The position numbers and the translations under genes were made by a program. DNA of 64,000 nucleotides from Xylanibacter ruminicola (GTDB lineage Bacteria > Bacteroidota > Bacteroidia > Bacteroidales > Bacteroidaceae), in contig NZ_FNRF01000001.1 of NCBI RefSeq assembly GCF_900107775.1, positions 744,001 to 808,000 of the forward strand, in the 5' to 3' direction. The stretch's first letter is position 1. Each line of letters begins with the position of its first letter. Below are positions 53,651 through 63,014 of the stretch, piece after piece. The notes beneath the pieces are model-generated. The model did no database searches and had not been told where the DNA came from. It saw only the letters and a list, made by a program, of their open reading frames with translations.

Positions 53651-56600
53651 ATGAGTTTCAAAGCAAAGAAAACAGCCTTAGTTGCAGGATTGTGCTTTTT
53701 AGGCATGGCTCCTGTACAGCAGGCTTCGGCAGCTACCGAATCAGTAGCTTCCGTACAGCAAACGAAGCAGGCAACCGGTTATGTGTCAGACTCTCAGGGT
53801 CCGCTGATTGGTGCCACGGTCATGGAGAAGGGTACTAATAATGGTACCGTTACCGATTTCAATGGCTTCTTCACTCTTAATGTAAAGCCAGGTGCAACAC
53901 TTGTTGTATCTTATGTAGGCTATGTGTCGCAGGAAATCAAGGCTGGCACAAATGTAAATGTTAATCTTAAGGAAGACGGCCACGTTGTAAACGAGGTTGT
54001 TGTTATCGGTTATGGTACACAGCGTCGTGAGGCCGTTACCGGTTCTGTTGCAAACATTGGTGGTGAAAAACTTAACCAGGTTGCTGCTACTAACGCCGCT
54101 CAGGCTCTGCAGGGTCGTGTAGCTGGTGTATTGATGACTCAGACAGGTTCTAAGCCTGGTGATGAGATGCAGATTCGTATTCGTGGCCAGCGCTCACTGA
54201 GTGCAAGTAACGACCCTCTGATTGTGCTCGATGGTATTCCATTCATGGGTCAGCTTTCAGATATCAACCCAGCCGACATCAAGTCGATGGATATCCTGAA
54301 GGATGCTTCTGCTACCGCTATCTACGGTTCGCGTGGTGCTAACGGTGTTATCATCATCACAACCGTTAAGGGTAACCAGGGCACACCTGCCAAGGTTACA
54401 TATAATGGTTATATATCGTTTAAGAAGGTGTTCCACAAGTATCCTATGATGGATGGTCCTACGTTCAACAAGTTCCGCCAGTATGCTGGTAAGTATAAAA
54501 ACTCACTCGACGAGAGCGAGACAACCAATACCGATTGGCAGGACCTTTATTATAAGACAGGTGTAAGTCACAATCATGATGTAAGCGTTGCTGGTGGTAC
54601 CAATGGTGGTAGCTACAGCTTTGGTGCTGGTTACTATCATGATGAATCAGTACTTCCTACTGAGGGTTACGATCGTATCTCTGTTCGTGGTAACTTCGAC
54701 CAGACTGTTGGAAAGTACTTCCGTTTTGGTTTGAGTACCAACAACAGCTATCGTAAAACTCAGGGTGTTAACAATATGTATGCTGTATTGTGCGCATCTC
54801 CGCTTTCAAGTCCATACGATGAGAACGGTAATCTGAAGCGTTACAACACTCTGCCTGCAGATGACCAGGTTGTAGTAACCAAAGAGACTGTTGAGCGCGA
54901 TAAGGACGTATGGCTGAGCGAGAACAAGGGTATCGGTTCATACAACACTCTGTTTGCCGAGGTTAAGTGCCCATGGATCGAGGGTCTGACCTATCGCGTA
55001 AACGTAGGTCTGAACTTCCGTAGCTCTAAGGGCGGCAGTTTCACTGGTACTGGTATTAATAATAAGGATGCTAATGCTGTTAATAGCGGTAGTATCTCAG
55101 AGAATCAGACTCGTAACTGGGCTGTTGAGCATCTGCTGACCTTTGATAGAACCTTTGCCGAGAAGCACAACCTGAATGTTGTTGCTATGTACTCTGCCGA
55201 GCAGACTACATATGAGTCTACTGGCGCATCGGCTCAGGAGATTCCTGCTGATTACATGCAGTATTATAATCTGTCGTACGCTACAGGCGAAGTTAACTTG
55301 AATAATTATAGTTACTGGCAGAGTGGCCTTATCTCTTGGATGGGTCGTGTGATGTACTCTTACGACAATAAGTATATGCTCTCTGCAGCCCTCCGTTCTG
55401 ATGCTTCATCACGTCTGGCTAAGGGTCATCAGTGGCACACTTATCCCGCTGTAAGTGCTGGTTGGAACATTGCTCGTGAGCAGTTCATGGAGAACCTTAC
55501 TTGGATTGACAACTTGAAACTGCGTGTAGGTTACGGTGAAACTTCTAACCAGTCTATCAACCCATATTCAACCTTGGGTACCCTTTCAATTCGTAACTAT
55601 AACTTCGGTACAACCAACGAGGCTGGATATTACGTATCATCTCTGCCTAATGTGGATCTTGGATGGGAGTATTCTAAGACATGGAACTTCGGTCTCGACT
55701 TCTCTTTGTTCAATGGTCGCCTGTCTGGATCATTCGAATACTATGTCCAGAAAACAAATGACATCCTGCTTGATGTTACCATGCCTTCAACTTCTGGTGT
55801 AGGCAGCTATACTGGTAACATTGGTAAGACCGAGAATAAAGGTTGGGAGTTAACTCTGAATGGTATCATCCTTGACAACAAGAACGGATGGAACTGGGAG
55901 GCTGGTATTAACCTCTATGCTAACCGCAATAAACTGACAGCTCTGGCATCAGGTGCCGATCGTGATGAGGCTAACCGCTGGTTTGTTGGTTATCCTATCG
56001 ACGTGATCTACGATTACGAGTACGAGGGCCTGTGGAACCAGAGTGATATCGTAACTGGTCCTGATGGCAAGACTAACCTCGAGGCTCTGGTAAAAGGTGG
56101 AAATGTGGGAATGATTAAGGTTAAGTATACTGGCGACTATGATGCCAACGGCATACCTACTCGTCAGATTGGTCCTGAGGATCGACAGATCATCAGCATG
56201 GAACCAAAACTGATGGGAGGTTTCAATACCACTGTTGGTTATAAGAACTTCGACCTGACTGTTATCGGTGCCTTCCAGGTTGTTGGTAAGCTCATCAGCG
56301 CTATCCACTCTTCTAGCGGTTACCTGAACATGCTTACTGGTCGTCGTAACAACCTCGATGTTGACTACTGGACCGAGGAGAACACTGGTGCTAAGTATCC
56401 AAAACCAGGTGGTATTCAGGATGGTGATAACCCCAAGTTCGGTTCAACACTCGGTTACTTCGATGCTGGCTATCTGAAGATTCGTACCATTACACTGGGT
56501 TACAACTTCGACAAGCTGAAGGCTGTGAAGGATCTTGGTATCAGCCGTCTGCGCCTCTATGCTACTGTTCAGAATCCATTCGTTCTGTTCTCACCATTTA

Positions 56601-56758
56601 ATAACGAGAGCGGACTTGATCCTGAGACCAACTCATGGGCTAACCAGAACACAGCTGTTGCTGTTGATGGTTACACAGGCAAGCATAAGATGCCAATCGT
56701 AGGTTACAACACACCTGCTACCCGCAATTTCTTGGTTGGTGTTAACGTTACATTCTAA
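53651..56758 (+). CDS. SusC-like TonB-dependent glycan transporter
   Basis: 1035 aa, standard SusC length. Signal peptide (MSFKAKKTALVAGLCFLGMA... to about residue 27), CarboxypepD_reg-like domain (about 43-120, GYVSDSQGPLIGATVMEKGT), the VVVIGYGTQRREAVTGSV TonB-box/plug junction, plug signature VAGVLMTQTGSKPGDEMQIR with DGIPF, then a barrel ending in a C-terminal aromatic (RNFLVGVNVTF). It imports oligosaccharides across the outer membrane with the SusD-like partner that starts 22 bp later. Glycan specificity follows from context only. Confidence 0.96.
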   Translation: MSFKAKKTALVAGLCFLGMAPVQQASAATESVASVQQTKQATGYVSDSQGPLIGATVMEKGTNNGTVTDFNGFFTLNVKPGATLVVSYVGYVSQEIKAGTNVNVNLKEDGHVVNEVVVIGYGTQRREAVTGSVANIGGEKLNQVAATNAAQALQGRVAGVLMTQTGSKPGDEMQIRIRGQRSLSASNDPLIVLDGIPFMGQLSDINPADIKSMDILKDASATAIYGSRGANGVIIITTVKGNQGTPAKVTYNGYISFKKVFHKYPMMDGPTFNKFRQYAGKYKNSLDESETTNTDWQDLYYKTGVSHNHDVSVAGGTNGGSYSFGAGYYHDESVLPTEGYDRISVRGNFDQTVGKYFRFGLSTNNSYRKTQGVNNMYAVLCASPLSSPYDENGNLKRYNTLPADDQVVVTKETVERDKDVWLSENKGIGSYNTLFAEVKCPWIEGLTYRVNVGLNFRSSKGGSFTGTGINNKDANAVNSGSISENQTRNWAVEHLLTFDRTFAEKHNLNVVAMYSAEQTTYESTGASAQEIPADYMQYYNLSYATGEVNLNNYSYWQSGLISWMGRVMYSYDNKYMLSAALRSDASSRLAKGHQWHTYPAVSAGWNIAREQFMENLTWIDNLKLRVGYGETSNQSINPYSTLGTLSIRNYNFGTTNEAGYYVSSLPNVDLGWEYSKTWNFGLDFSLFNGRLSGSFEYYVQKTNDILLDVTMPSTSGVGSYTGNIGKTENKGWELTLNGIILDNKNGWNWEAGINLYANRNKLTALASGADRDEANRWFVGYPIDVIYDYEYEGLWNQSDIVTGPDGKTNLEALVKGGNVGMIKVKYTGDYDANGIPTRQIGPEDRQIISMEPKLMGGFNTTVGYKNFDLTVIGAFQVVGKLISAIHSSSGYLNMLTGRRNNLDVDYWTEENTGAKYPKPGGIQDGDNPKFGSTLGYFDAGYLKIRTITLGYNFDKLKAVKDLGISRLRLYATVQNPFVLFSPFNNESGLDPETNSWANQNTAVAVDGYTGKHKMPIVGYNTPATRNFLVGVNVTF

Positions 56759-56780
56759 CAACATTAAAGAATTAATAATT

Positions 56781-58748
56781 ATGAAAACTAAAAGTATAAA
56801 ATATATTCTTGCTGCGGGCTTGGTTTGCTGTGGTCTTTCTACAACATTCACCTCTTGTGGCGATGTGCTCGATGAGCAGCCACGCAGCACTTTCGACCCA
56901 TCATTCTTCACAACGAAGACGGGTATTGAGGGCGGTCTGACATCGCTCTACGCTCACCTGCGCTATTTCTATGGCAACGGATATTATCTGAATACATTGG
57001 AGACGGGTACTGATGAGTACACCTACGCACAGAGTGCCGATGGTAACTTTAAGGATGCCGACCTTTCTGGTGTAGGCTCTGTTACTTCTACTAGCACTGT
57101 TGCTGGTGGTGCATGGGGTACCCTGTTTGCAAATATCAATACCTGTAATGGTATCATAGAGAATGGAGCTGCTGCTGGTATCGACGATGCCCTGCTCGCT
57201 GAGGCTTACTTCTTCCGTGCATTCGACTACTTTATCCTGGTACAGACCTATGGTGGTGTGCCCCTCGATTTGGGTGCCGGTGAACTGAAGTTCAATACAA
57301 CAACTATTCGAACCTCAGTACGTAACACTGTTCCTGAAGTTTATAAGGTCATTTTTAGTGATCTCGAGAAAGCTTTGTCTGATTTGCCTGATAATCCTCG
57401 TCTTACTGGTTCTGCAACCAAGAACTTGGCTCGTCTGTATCTCTCTAAGGCATATCTTACTTACGCATGGTGGTTAGAGAATCCTAATAACATTCCTACC
57501 TATCCTGAGTGCAGCCGCGACGCCGGTCAGGCCCAGAGTTATTTCCAGAAAGCTTTCGATATGGCCAAGCAGGCTATCGACAACCCAGGCCCTTACGGTC
57601 TGCAGCCTACATTCTATGATGTTAACGTAGCTACCAACGATCGTAACTCAGAAATTATGCTCTACGCTGATCACAACGAGAATGAGAAGTTTGGTAACGG
57701 AGGTGCTGGTTACGGTTGGGGTAACGGTGGTTCTCCTGAGAACTTTGCTTACTGGATGGAGACTTGGAACTATACAGAAATGATTGCAAAGACTGATAGA
57801 AAGAATGATAAGGGTGAAACCGTTTATATCAACCCCGTTCAGCGTGAGGCTGTTCAAGCTCTTGGACGTCCTTGGACACGTATGGCTCCTATCGCCGACA
57901 ACTTCATGGAAGGTGGTGTATGGGAAGATGCTGTAAAGGCTATTGACTCTCGTTATGATGCAACTTTCACGCTGCGTTATCACACCAACTGGCATAAGGC
58001 AGGAGGCAGCGATGCGTTTGTATACGGTGCCAATGGTGAGAAGATCTATCCAAATGATGTTTACTTCAGCTGGGTTCCTGAAAGTGAGGATGAAAACATC
58101 AAATATACAGGTGCTGATGAAAAGCTTGGTTTCGGAGAAATGCCTGGTCGTGCTGACTTTGTTGTCGCTGTTAACCACATCAGCCGCAAGAAGTACCCCA
58201 TCAACTGGAAGATTGGTATCTATCGTACAGATAATGATGGAGGTCTTGGTTCAAAGGTTAATGGAGGTAGTCCACGTCCTTGGAACGTAGCAAAGTTCTC
58301 TGAGTTCTATCTCATTGGTGCTGAGGCTGCTGTTAAGCTTGGCAAGAACGATGATGCAAAGAAACTGGTTAACGTGCTCCGTGCCCGTGCAGGAAAGCAG
58401 ACTTTCAATCAGAATGACAATGTTGCTGTATCAGTAGATAAGAGCGCCGAAATGGTAGCTGCTACTCCTGATAAAATTACTATCGACTTTATCCTCGATG
58501 AGCGTAGCCGCGAGTTCTGGGGTGAGGGATACCGTTGGTTCGACCTCGTTCGTACTCAGATGTGGGATAAGCGTGCTGGTACCTATCGCATCGCAGGTGC
58601 TGATTACACCGATAAGGATCTGCAGACATTTAAGCGCGATATTCCTGCTGGTTACTACATCCGTCCTATCCCACAGAGTCAGCTCGATGGTATGGAGATG
58701 ACCGAGGAGGAGAAGTCTGCTTATCAGAATCCCGCATACAGAAATTAA
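56781..58748 (+). CDS. SusD/RagB-like surface glycan-binding lipoprotein
   Basis: 655 aa from the ATG at 56781 (MKTKSIKYILAAGLVCCGLS), with lipobox TFTSC. Larger than the classic SusD (about 550 aa). The N-terminal SusD_like helical region has LAEAYFFRAFDYFILVQTYGGVPLD and YKVIFSDLEKALSDLPD, and the C-terminal RagB/SusD region has FSEFYLIGAEAAVKLGKND and DFILDERSREFWGEGYRWFDLVR. An upstream in-frame ATG overlaps susC and is not used. A strong terminator follows 30 bp after the stop. Confidence 0.95.
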   Translation: MKTKSIKYILAAGLVCCGLSTTFTSCGDVLDEQPRSTFDPSFFTTKTGIEGGLTSLYAHLRYFYGNGYYLNTLETGTDEYTYAQSADGNFKDADLSGVGSVTSTSTVAGGAWGTLFANINTCNGIIENGAAAGIDDALLAEAYFFRAFDYFILVQTYGGVPLDLGAGELKFNTTTIRTSVRNTVPEVYKVIFSDLEKALSDLPDNPRLTGSATKNLARLYLSKAYLTYAWWLENPNNIPTYPECSRDAGQAQSYFQKAFDMAKQAIDNPGPYGLQPTFYDVNVATNDRNSEIMLYADHNENEKFGNGGAGYGWGNGGSPENFAYWMETWNYTEMIAKTDRKNDKGETVYINPVQREAVQALGRPWTRMAPIADNFMEGGVWEDAVKAIDSRYDATFTLRYHTNWHKAGGSDAFVYGANGEKIYPNDVYFSWVPESEDENIKYTGADEKLGFGEMPGRADFVVAVNHISRKKYPINWKIGIYRTDNDGGLGSKVNGGSPRPWNVAKFSEFYLIGAEAAVKLGKNDDAKKLVNVLRARAGKQTFNQNDNVAVSVDKSAEMVAATPDKITIDFILDERSREFWGEGYRWFDLVRTQMWDKRAGTYRIAGADYTDKDLQTFKRDIPAGYYIRPIPQSQLDGMEMTEEEKSAYQNPAYRN

Positions 58749-58778
58749 TTAGTTAGATAACCACTCTCTCTATCAGCG

Positions 58779-58814
58779 CGGGCCGTCCAGTTTTGGGCGG
58801 CCCGTGAATTTTTT
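58779..58814 (+). terminator. Intrinsic terminator of susC/susD
   Basis: A 10-bp GC-rich stem (CGGGCCGTCC with GGGCGGCCCG, one G-U, 6-nt loop) is followed by TGAA and six T. A smaller TTCCC/GGGAA hairpin next to it (58816-58831) may serve the opposing transcript. Confidence 0.9.
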
Positions 58815-58834
58815 ATTCCCGCGTGTGGGAATTA

Positions 58835-60097
58835 TTACCATTTATCGTGTGTGCGGATATCATCACCCCAACGGTGATCCTTAGGGAACTTCTGTCCGTT
58901 CCAGGCTTTTACCTGTGTCCAAGGCTCAGCGGCATCGGTCCAGAATGGATGATCAGCTGGCAAACCAAGTGGCATCAAGCTCAAGCTGGTAAGATAAAGC
59001 GAACCGTTGTTGGTGTACCAGTCGGCCACCTCAGGCTGTGAACCGCAGAAACCGATAGTAAGATAACCGGCATCGTTAAAGTTCTGCTGATAGTCGAACA
59101 TACGGTGATGCACCTTGGTGAGGGCAGCGCGAACCTGTCCGTTGCTCAGTTCCTTAGGCAGCTTCTGATACCAGGCTATCAGAGCTAACGTCTGCATAGC
59201 GGCTGTACGATAGGGGATAGAGCGGCCAATTACGGGGAAAGTACCCTCTGGCGATATGAATCGCTCCAGGATGATAGCGTACTTCTGTGCACGCTTCAGG
59301 GCGCGATCGTAGTACTTCTGATAGTCCAGACGGGTGTTGGCCTTAGCATCTACCATAGCCTGCAGAGTCTCCAGATACATGGCGTGGAACACGTAGCTGC
59401 TGTAGTAATCGAAAGCAAACACGGGGCCATCGGCATACCAGCCATCGCCCACGTACCACTCTTCAACCTTGCGGCAGGTGGTGTTTACACGGAACTCGTC
59501 GTACTGTGCACCAGCTTTAGCCAGCAGACTCTCGATGGTAGATGAGAATAGGAACCAGTTGGTGTAGGGTGGATCGATCTTTCTTAAGGCCTGAAACTCC
59601 TTGATGTAACGCTGCTTGGTTACCTCGTCGAGTGGCTGCCACAAGGTGTCCCAGGCGCGCAGGAACGATTCGGCGATATAGGCGGCATCTACCAGATTCT
59701 GTCCGGCCTTACCCCAGCACAGATAGTCGGGCGATGCGGGATCTACAGCGTTCTTATACGAGGCCAATGCCCACTCGCGTAACTGGTGGCGCTGCTGGCT
59801 CTCAGCGGTATTGTCGTCGGGTAGTGCGAGCCAAGGGGCCACACCAGCCATCAGGCGTCCGAAGGTTTCCATATACACCACCGAGCGGTCGCGGTTATCA
59901 AACGAGGGCGAGAACTCTGTCTTCATGTTCTTCTGCAGCTCGCCCTTGGCCATATTCTCCAATACGGGCTGGGCCATCTTGTAGGCCAGCGAGCACCAGT
60001 ATTGGCGGTCGGTCTGTTCTGGCGTTTTTGTCTTTTTGGCTTGCGTTGGTATTACTAGCATCAGGGCTAATACCAACAAGGTTGTTGTTCGTTTCAT
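58835..60097 (-). CDS. DUF2264 family protein, exported
   Basis: 420 aa from the ATG at 60097 (signal peptide MKRTTTLLVLALMLVIPTQA). The DUF2264 N-terminal region reads as an (alpha/alpha)n barrel of the type seen in glycoside hydrolases and lyases, with YMETFGRLMAGVAPWLAL near residue 75 and NWFLFSSTIES near 175. The enzyme activity of DUF2264 is not established. It is found in uronic-acid and rhamnose-containing glycan loci, which suits its place here. The start overlaps the DUF4861 stop by ATGA; it is the last of the four coupled genes. Confidence 0.85.
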   Translation of the reverse strand: MKRTTTLLVLALMLVIPTQAKKTKTPEQTDRQYWCSLAYKMAQPVLENMAKGELQKNMKTEFSPSFDNRDRSVVYMETFGRLMAGVAPWLALPDDNTAESQQRHQLREWALASYKNAVDPASPDYLCWGKAGQNLVDAAYIAESFLRAWDTLWQPLDEVTKQRYIKEFQALRKIDPPYTNWFLFSSTIESLLAKAGAQYDEFRVNTTCRKVEEWYVGDGWYADGPVFAFDYYSSYVFHAMYLETLQAMVDAKANTRLDYQKYYDRALKRAQKYAIILERFISPEGTFPVIGRSIPYRTAAMQTLALIAWYQKLPKELSNGQVRAALTKVHHRMFDYQQNFNDAGYLTIGFCGSQPEVADWYTNNGSLYLTSLSLMPLGLPADHPFWTDAAEPWTQVKAWNGQKFPKDHRWGDDIRTHDKW

Positions 60098-61272
60098 TTG
60101 ATGTCTGTTATTAGTGGATTCTTGATATTGTTCAGATAGTTGTTGGCCAAAAGCTGCCACTCGGCCATTGTCTTCACGTCGTTGCAGCTCCAGGCAGAGC
60201 CGAAATAATAGGTGTAGGGCTTGCCGTTATAATGGCGCACAATGCCCAAGGCGTGGTTCTTGTTGCCGTTAAGTCGGGTGGTTTCATCCACACCGTTGGG
60301 GAACAAGGTGCCCACGTAAATCTGCGACTGGTTTATCTGGGGATTGTCGGTAGGGTCGGCATACAGCACATAGTCCTTGCCTATTGCTAATTCGCCCTCG
60401 CCATTCAGCACCACACCTGAGGCCCAGGCGCTGGCTTGTTTCAGGCCATCGTACCAAACTGTTATCTTGTTGTAATGTGAACCTCGGTCCAGACTCACCA
60501 GTCGATGCTCTGTTACACCATCGCTGTTGGGATGGTAGATCAGCTCTACGGTGAAACGTAGCGGACCATTATCTAATATCTTGTAGTTTTTAAAGCAATA
60601 TGGAAAAACCAGCTCGCCGTTCTTCATCAGTGCTGGTGCGCCGCAGCCTAAGCTGGGACCTACAGAATATACATCCATTCCCTCACCATGGTTGTGATGG
60701 AACGAGGTTGCTATGTAGATATCGTTGCCTTCTTTCTGTTTGCCTGCTCTTCTCAGCGAGTCGCGTTGTCCCACACCCCACAGGTGCATCTTATAGCGTT
60801 TCTCAAGCACCAGTTCCGGGGTGCTCTTGGTCCATACGTCGGTACCAAACGATTTCTCACCGCTGCGCTGCAGCGCCGGACCGTATATGCGATAGATTCC
60901 CCGATCATTCTCCCAGGCCATATCGTCGGCGCGTTCAGGGAAGAGTCTGCCGAAAACATGCGGTTTCATCGCTGCAGGCTGCCCTTTGGCGATGGTGAAT
61001 TCGGCCTGGCTGTGAGGCAGAACCGATACATACATCAGCAGTTTTCCATCATACGATATCTGGTAGGCCTGTTCCTGGCCGAATCCGTTCTTTATCACGA
61101 ATGTTTCGCCAGCGGTCAAACCTAATCGGTTGTAAACGGCCTGTAAGTCAGCCTCTACCACCTCCTGACGTTGGTAGTCGGTAGGGTTAGTTACAGCAAG
61201 GGTTGTTTGCTGGGCATTGGCCCCTGTGGCCAATGCTACCAGCAAAACTATAGTAAGTAGTAGTTTATTCAT
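60094..61272 (-). CDS. DUF4861 family protein, exported
   Basis: 392 aa. Signal peptide MNKLLLTIVLLVALATGANAQ, then a beta-rich DUF4861 domain with GRLFPERADDMAWENDRGIYRIYGPALQ around residue 110 and ATSFHHNHGEGMDVYSVGPSLGCGA around 190. DUF4861 proteins occur in pectin and other uronic-acid utilisation loci; activity unproven. ATGA overlaps on both sides couple it to the heparinase-like and DUF2264 genes. Confidence 0.88.
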   Translation of the reverse strand: MNKLLLTIVLLVALATGANAQQTTLAVTNPTDYQRQEVVEADLQAVYNRLGLTAGETFVIKNGFGQEQAYQISYDGKLLMYVSVLPHSQAEFTIAKGQPAAMKPHVFGRLFPERADDMAWENDRGIYRIYGPALQRSGEKSFGTDVWTKSTPELVLEKRYKMHLWGVGQRDSLRRAGKQKEGNDIYIATSFHHNHGEGMDVYSVGPSLGCGAPALMKNGELVFPYCFKNYKILDNGPLRFTVELIYHPNSDGVTEHRLVSLDRGSHYNKITVWYDGLKQASAWASGVVLNGEGELAIGKDYVLYADPTDNPQINQSQIYVGTLFPNGVDETTRLNGNKNHALGIVRHYNGKPYTYYFGSAWSCNDVKTMAEWQLLANNYLNNIKNPLITDIK

Positions 61273-63014
61273 TTGATCGTATATTTAATTTGTTGCTTAG
61301 TCTTTGTTGATTTCACCGTCAGCACCACGCGGTACATCTTTGGTCCCCATACACCTTGTAGCAGTGGGTCGAGCTGGTTGCTGATGTCCTCGATGGTTGC
61401 TTCCAACTGTTTAGCGTTGTAGCTGATGTGCTTTAGCGCATCGCGGTTGGTGGTCATCAGCATCAGACGGGTAGGGGCCTTGTAGGTGTTTAGTTCAAAA
61501 TCCTCGGTCACCGTGATGCCCGATTTGGCTGCTGTAACGGTTCTTTTCCACGATTTAACATCTGCCTGTTGGGGGTAGGCACCTGCTATGTCGAGTGTCA
61601 GCTGTCCGTTCTGGTGACTCACCATTTTGGCGCCAAACGCCTTACCATCCTGCTGGTCGGTACCGTTAATCTGTGGCAGATTGTGATAGCCCGACTGCAT
61701 GGTCCATATCTCATAACGACTGTTGCTGAAGGTCTTGGCGGTATATTCGCCCACACCCGGATCAATGAACAGTGGTTCGCCTTCTACATAAACTATGAAC
61801 GAACCCACGTCGTTGTGATTGTGACTCTCTCCGTTATGACCACCCTTAAAGGCCGTATAAAGGCTGCCACGGCGCGCTGTCATAATCTGTAGGTTAGGTA
61901 GCCACGCGTCCTTAATCAGCGGTTCCTGGGGCTTTTCTACGATGAAATCGCGAATATTTCGTAAGAAGAACAGCTCGCGGCCCAATGTTGGGAAGTTGCC
62001 GCTCTTGTCATAGAGCAGGGCTGGCTGGGTTAATACTTGCTTGGTTCGTCCTAAGTAAGCACCAAACTCACGCATGGTTTTATCGTTCAGCCAATGACCG
62101 AATGGATACACGATGTTTACCTGTTGCACAGCCTTGTTCTCGTGTGCATCGGCAAAGTTCACACAGTAATCATGCCCGATATAGGTCTTATAGCTGTAAG
62201 CAGCCATTTTCTTGATTTTATCGGCTTGCGCGTCAAAGTGTGAGGCATCGGGCAGCAATCTCAGTACCTCGAACATCGAGGCTGCAGCACGGTCCCAATA
62301 GCCAGGACCCTCATCGCAACCGCCATCCTCGGGATAGGCGTCGATAAACGCATGGGTGGCCTTTTCTATTTGGCCGATGGCTTCGGCTTTGCGGGCCTCG
62401 TTCTTCTCGCATATCAGCACACAGGCCAGCCAGTTGCTGCAAATCCATGGGTTCCAGTTCATGCCCGCCGTCTTCCACCAGTAGTTGTTGGCTACGGCGG
62501 GTTTCAGGATACGCTGTTCAACCTCTCGGTCGATACGTTGACAGATATCGGGCGAAAAGGCATCCAACTGCTTCTCCAGCATATAGCGTGTCCATACAAT
62601 CAGACTGGCTGTTTCGGCATTAAACAAGTCAACCTCCTGTATGTCCTGCAGGGGAATACGCTTGCCGTAGTGGGCGGGTATGCCCCACCAGGTTTCTTCG
62701 CAAAAACTACCGATTCCATCGATAATATCGTTCATAAACCGGCCTTTACCCTCTACAATCTCGGCCATGACGAGGGCTGCCAGATGGCGGCGCTTCTCAA
62801 AACAGATTCCCTCGTAGTTTACGCGGTTACCGGTTATCTTGTTCTCGGCAAAAACAGTCCAGGGCAAAGCCGTCCACGCTTTGCCCAGATACTGTTCGCC
62901 ATATACGGTATAGCTCTGCTTCATCTCCTGGGGGATGGAGTCGCGCCAGAAGGCATCCTCAGCCTGCGGTAGCAGGTTGGCTATACCGAGTGCAATTGTT
63001 AATAACAGATTCAT
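61269..63014 (-). CDS. Heparinase II/III-like polysaccharide lyase
   Basis: 581 aa. Short signal-like N-terminus (MNLLLTIALGIANLLPQAEDA), then an (alpha/alpha) toroid (about residues 30-330; EETWWGIPAHYGKRI, YWWKTAGMNWNPWICSNWL, GGCDEGPGYWDRAAASMFEVL) and a C-terminal beta-sandwich with the heparinase-like signature GESHNHNDVGSFIVY and FIDPGVGEY. Beta-elimination of a uronic-acid polysaccharide is inferred; the exact PL family cannot be named from sequence alone. Its ATG overlaps the GH105 TGA. Confidence 0.85.
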   Translation of the reverse strand: MNLLLTIALGIANLLPQAEDAFWRDSIPQEMKQSYTVYGEQYLGKAWTALPWTVFAENKITGNRVNYEGICFEKRRHLAALVMAEIVEGKGRFMNDIIDGIGSFCEETWWGIPAHYGKRIPLQDIQEVDLFNAETASLIVWTRYMLEKQLDAFSPDICQRIDREVEQRILKPAVANNYWWKTAGMNWNPWICSNWLACVLICEKNEARKAEAIGQIEKATHAFIDAYPEDGGCDEGPGYWDRAAASMFEVLRLLPDASHFDAQADKIKKMAAYSYKTYIGHDYCVNFADAHENKAVQQVNIVYPFGHWLNDKTMREFGAYLGRTKQVLTQPALLYDKSGNFPTLGRELFFLRNIRDFIVEKPQEPLIKDAWLPNLQIMTARRGSLYTAFKGGHNGESHNHNDVGSFIVYVEGEPLFIDPGVGEYTAKTFSNSRYEIWTMQSGYHNLPQINGTDQQDGKAFGAKMVSHQNGQLTLDIAGAYPQQADVKSWKRTVTAAKSGITVTEDFELNTYKAPTRLMLMTTNRDALKHISYNAKQLEATIEDISNQLDPLLQGVWGPKMYRVVLTVKSTKTKQQIKYTIK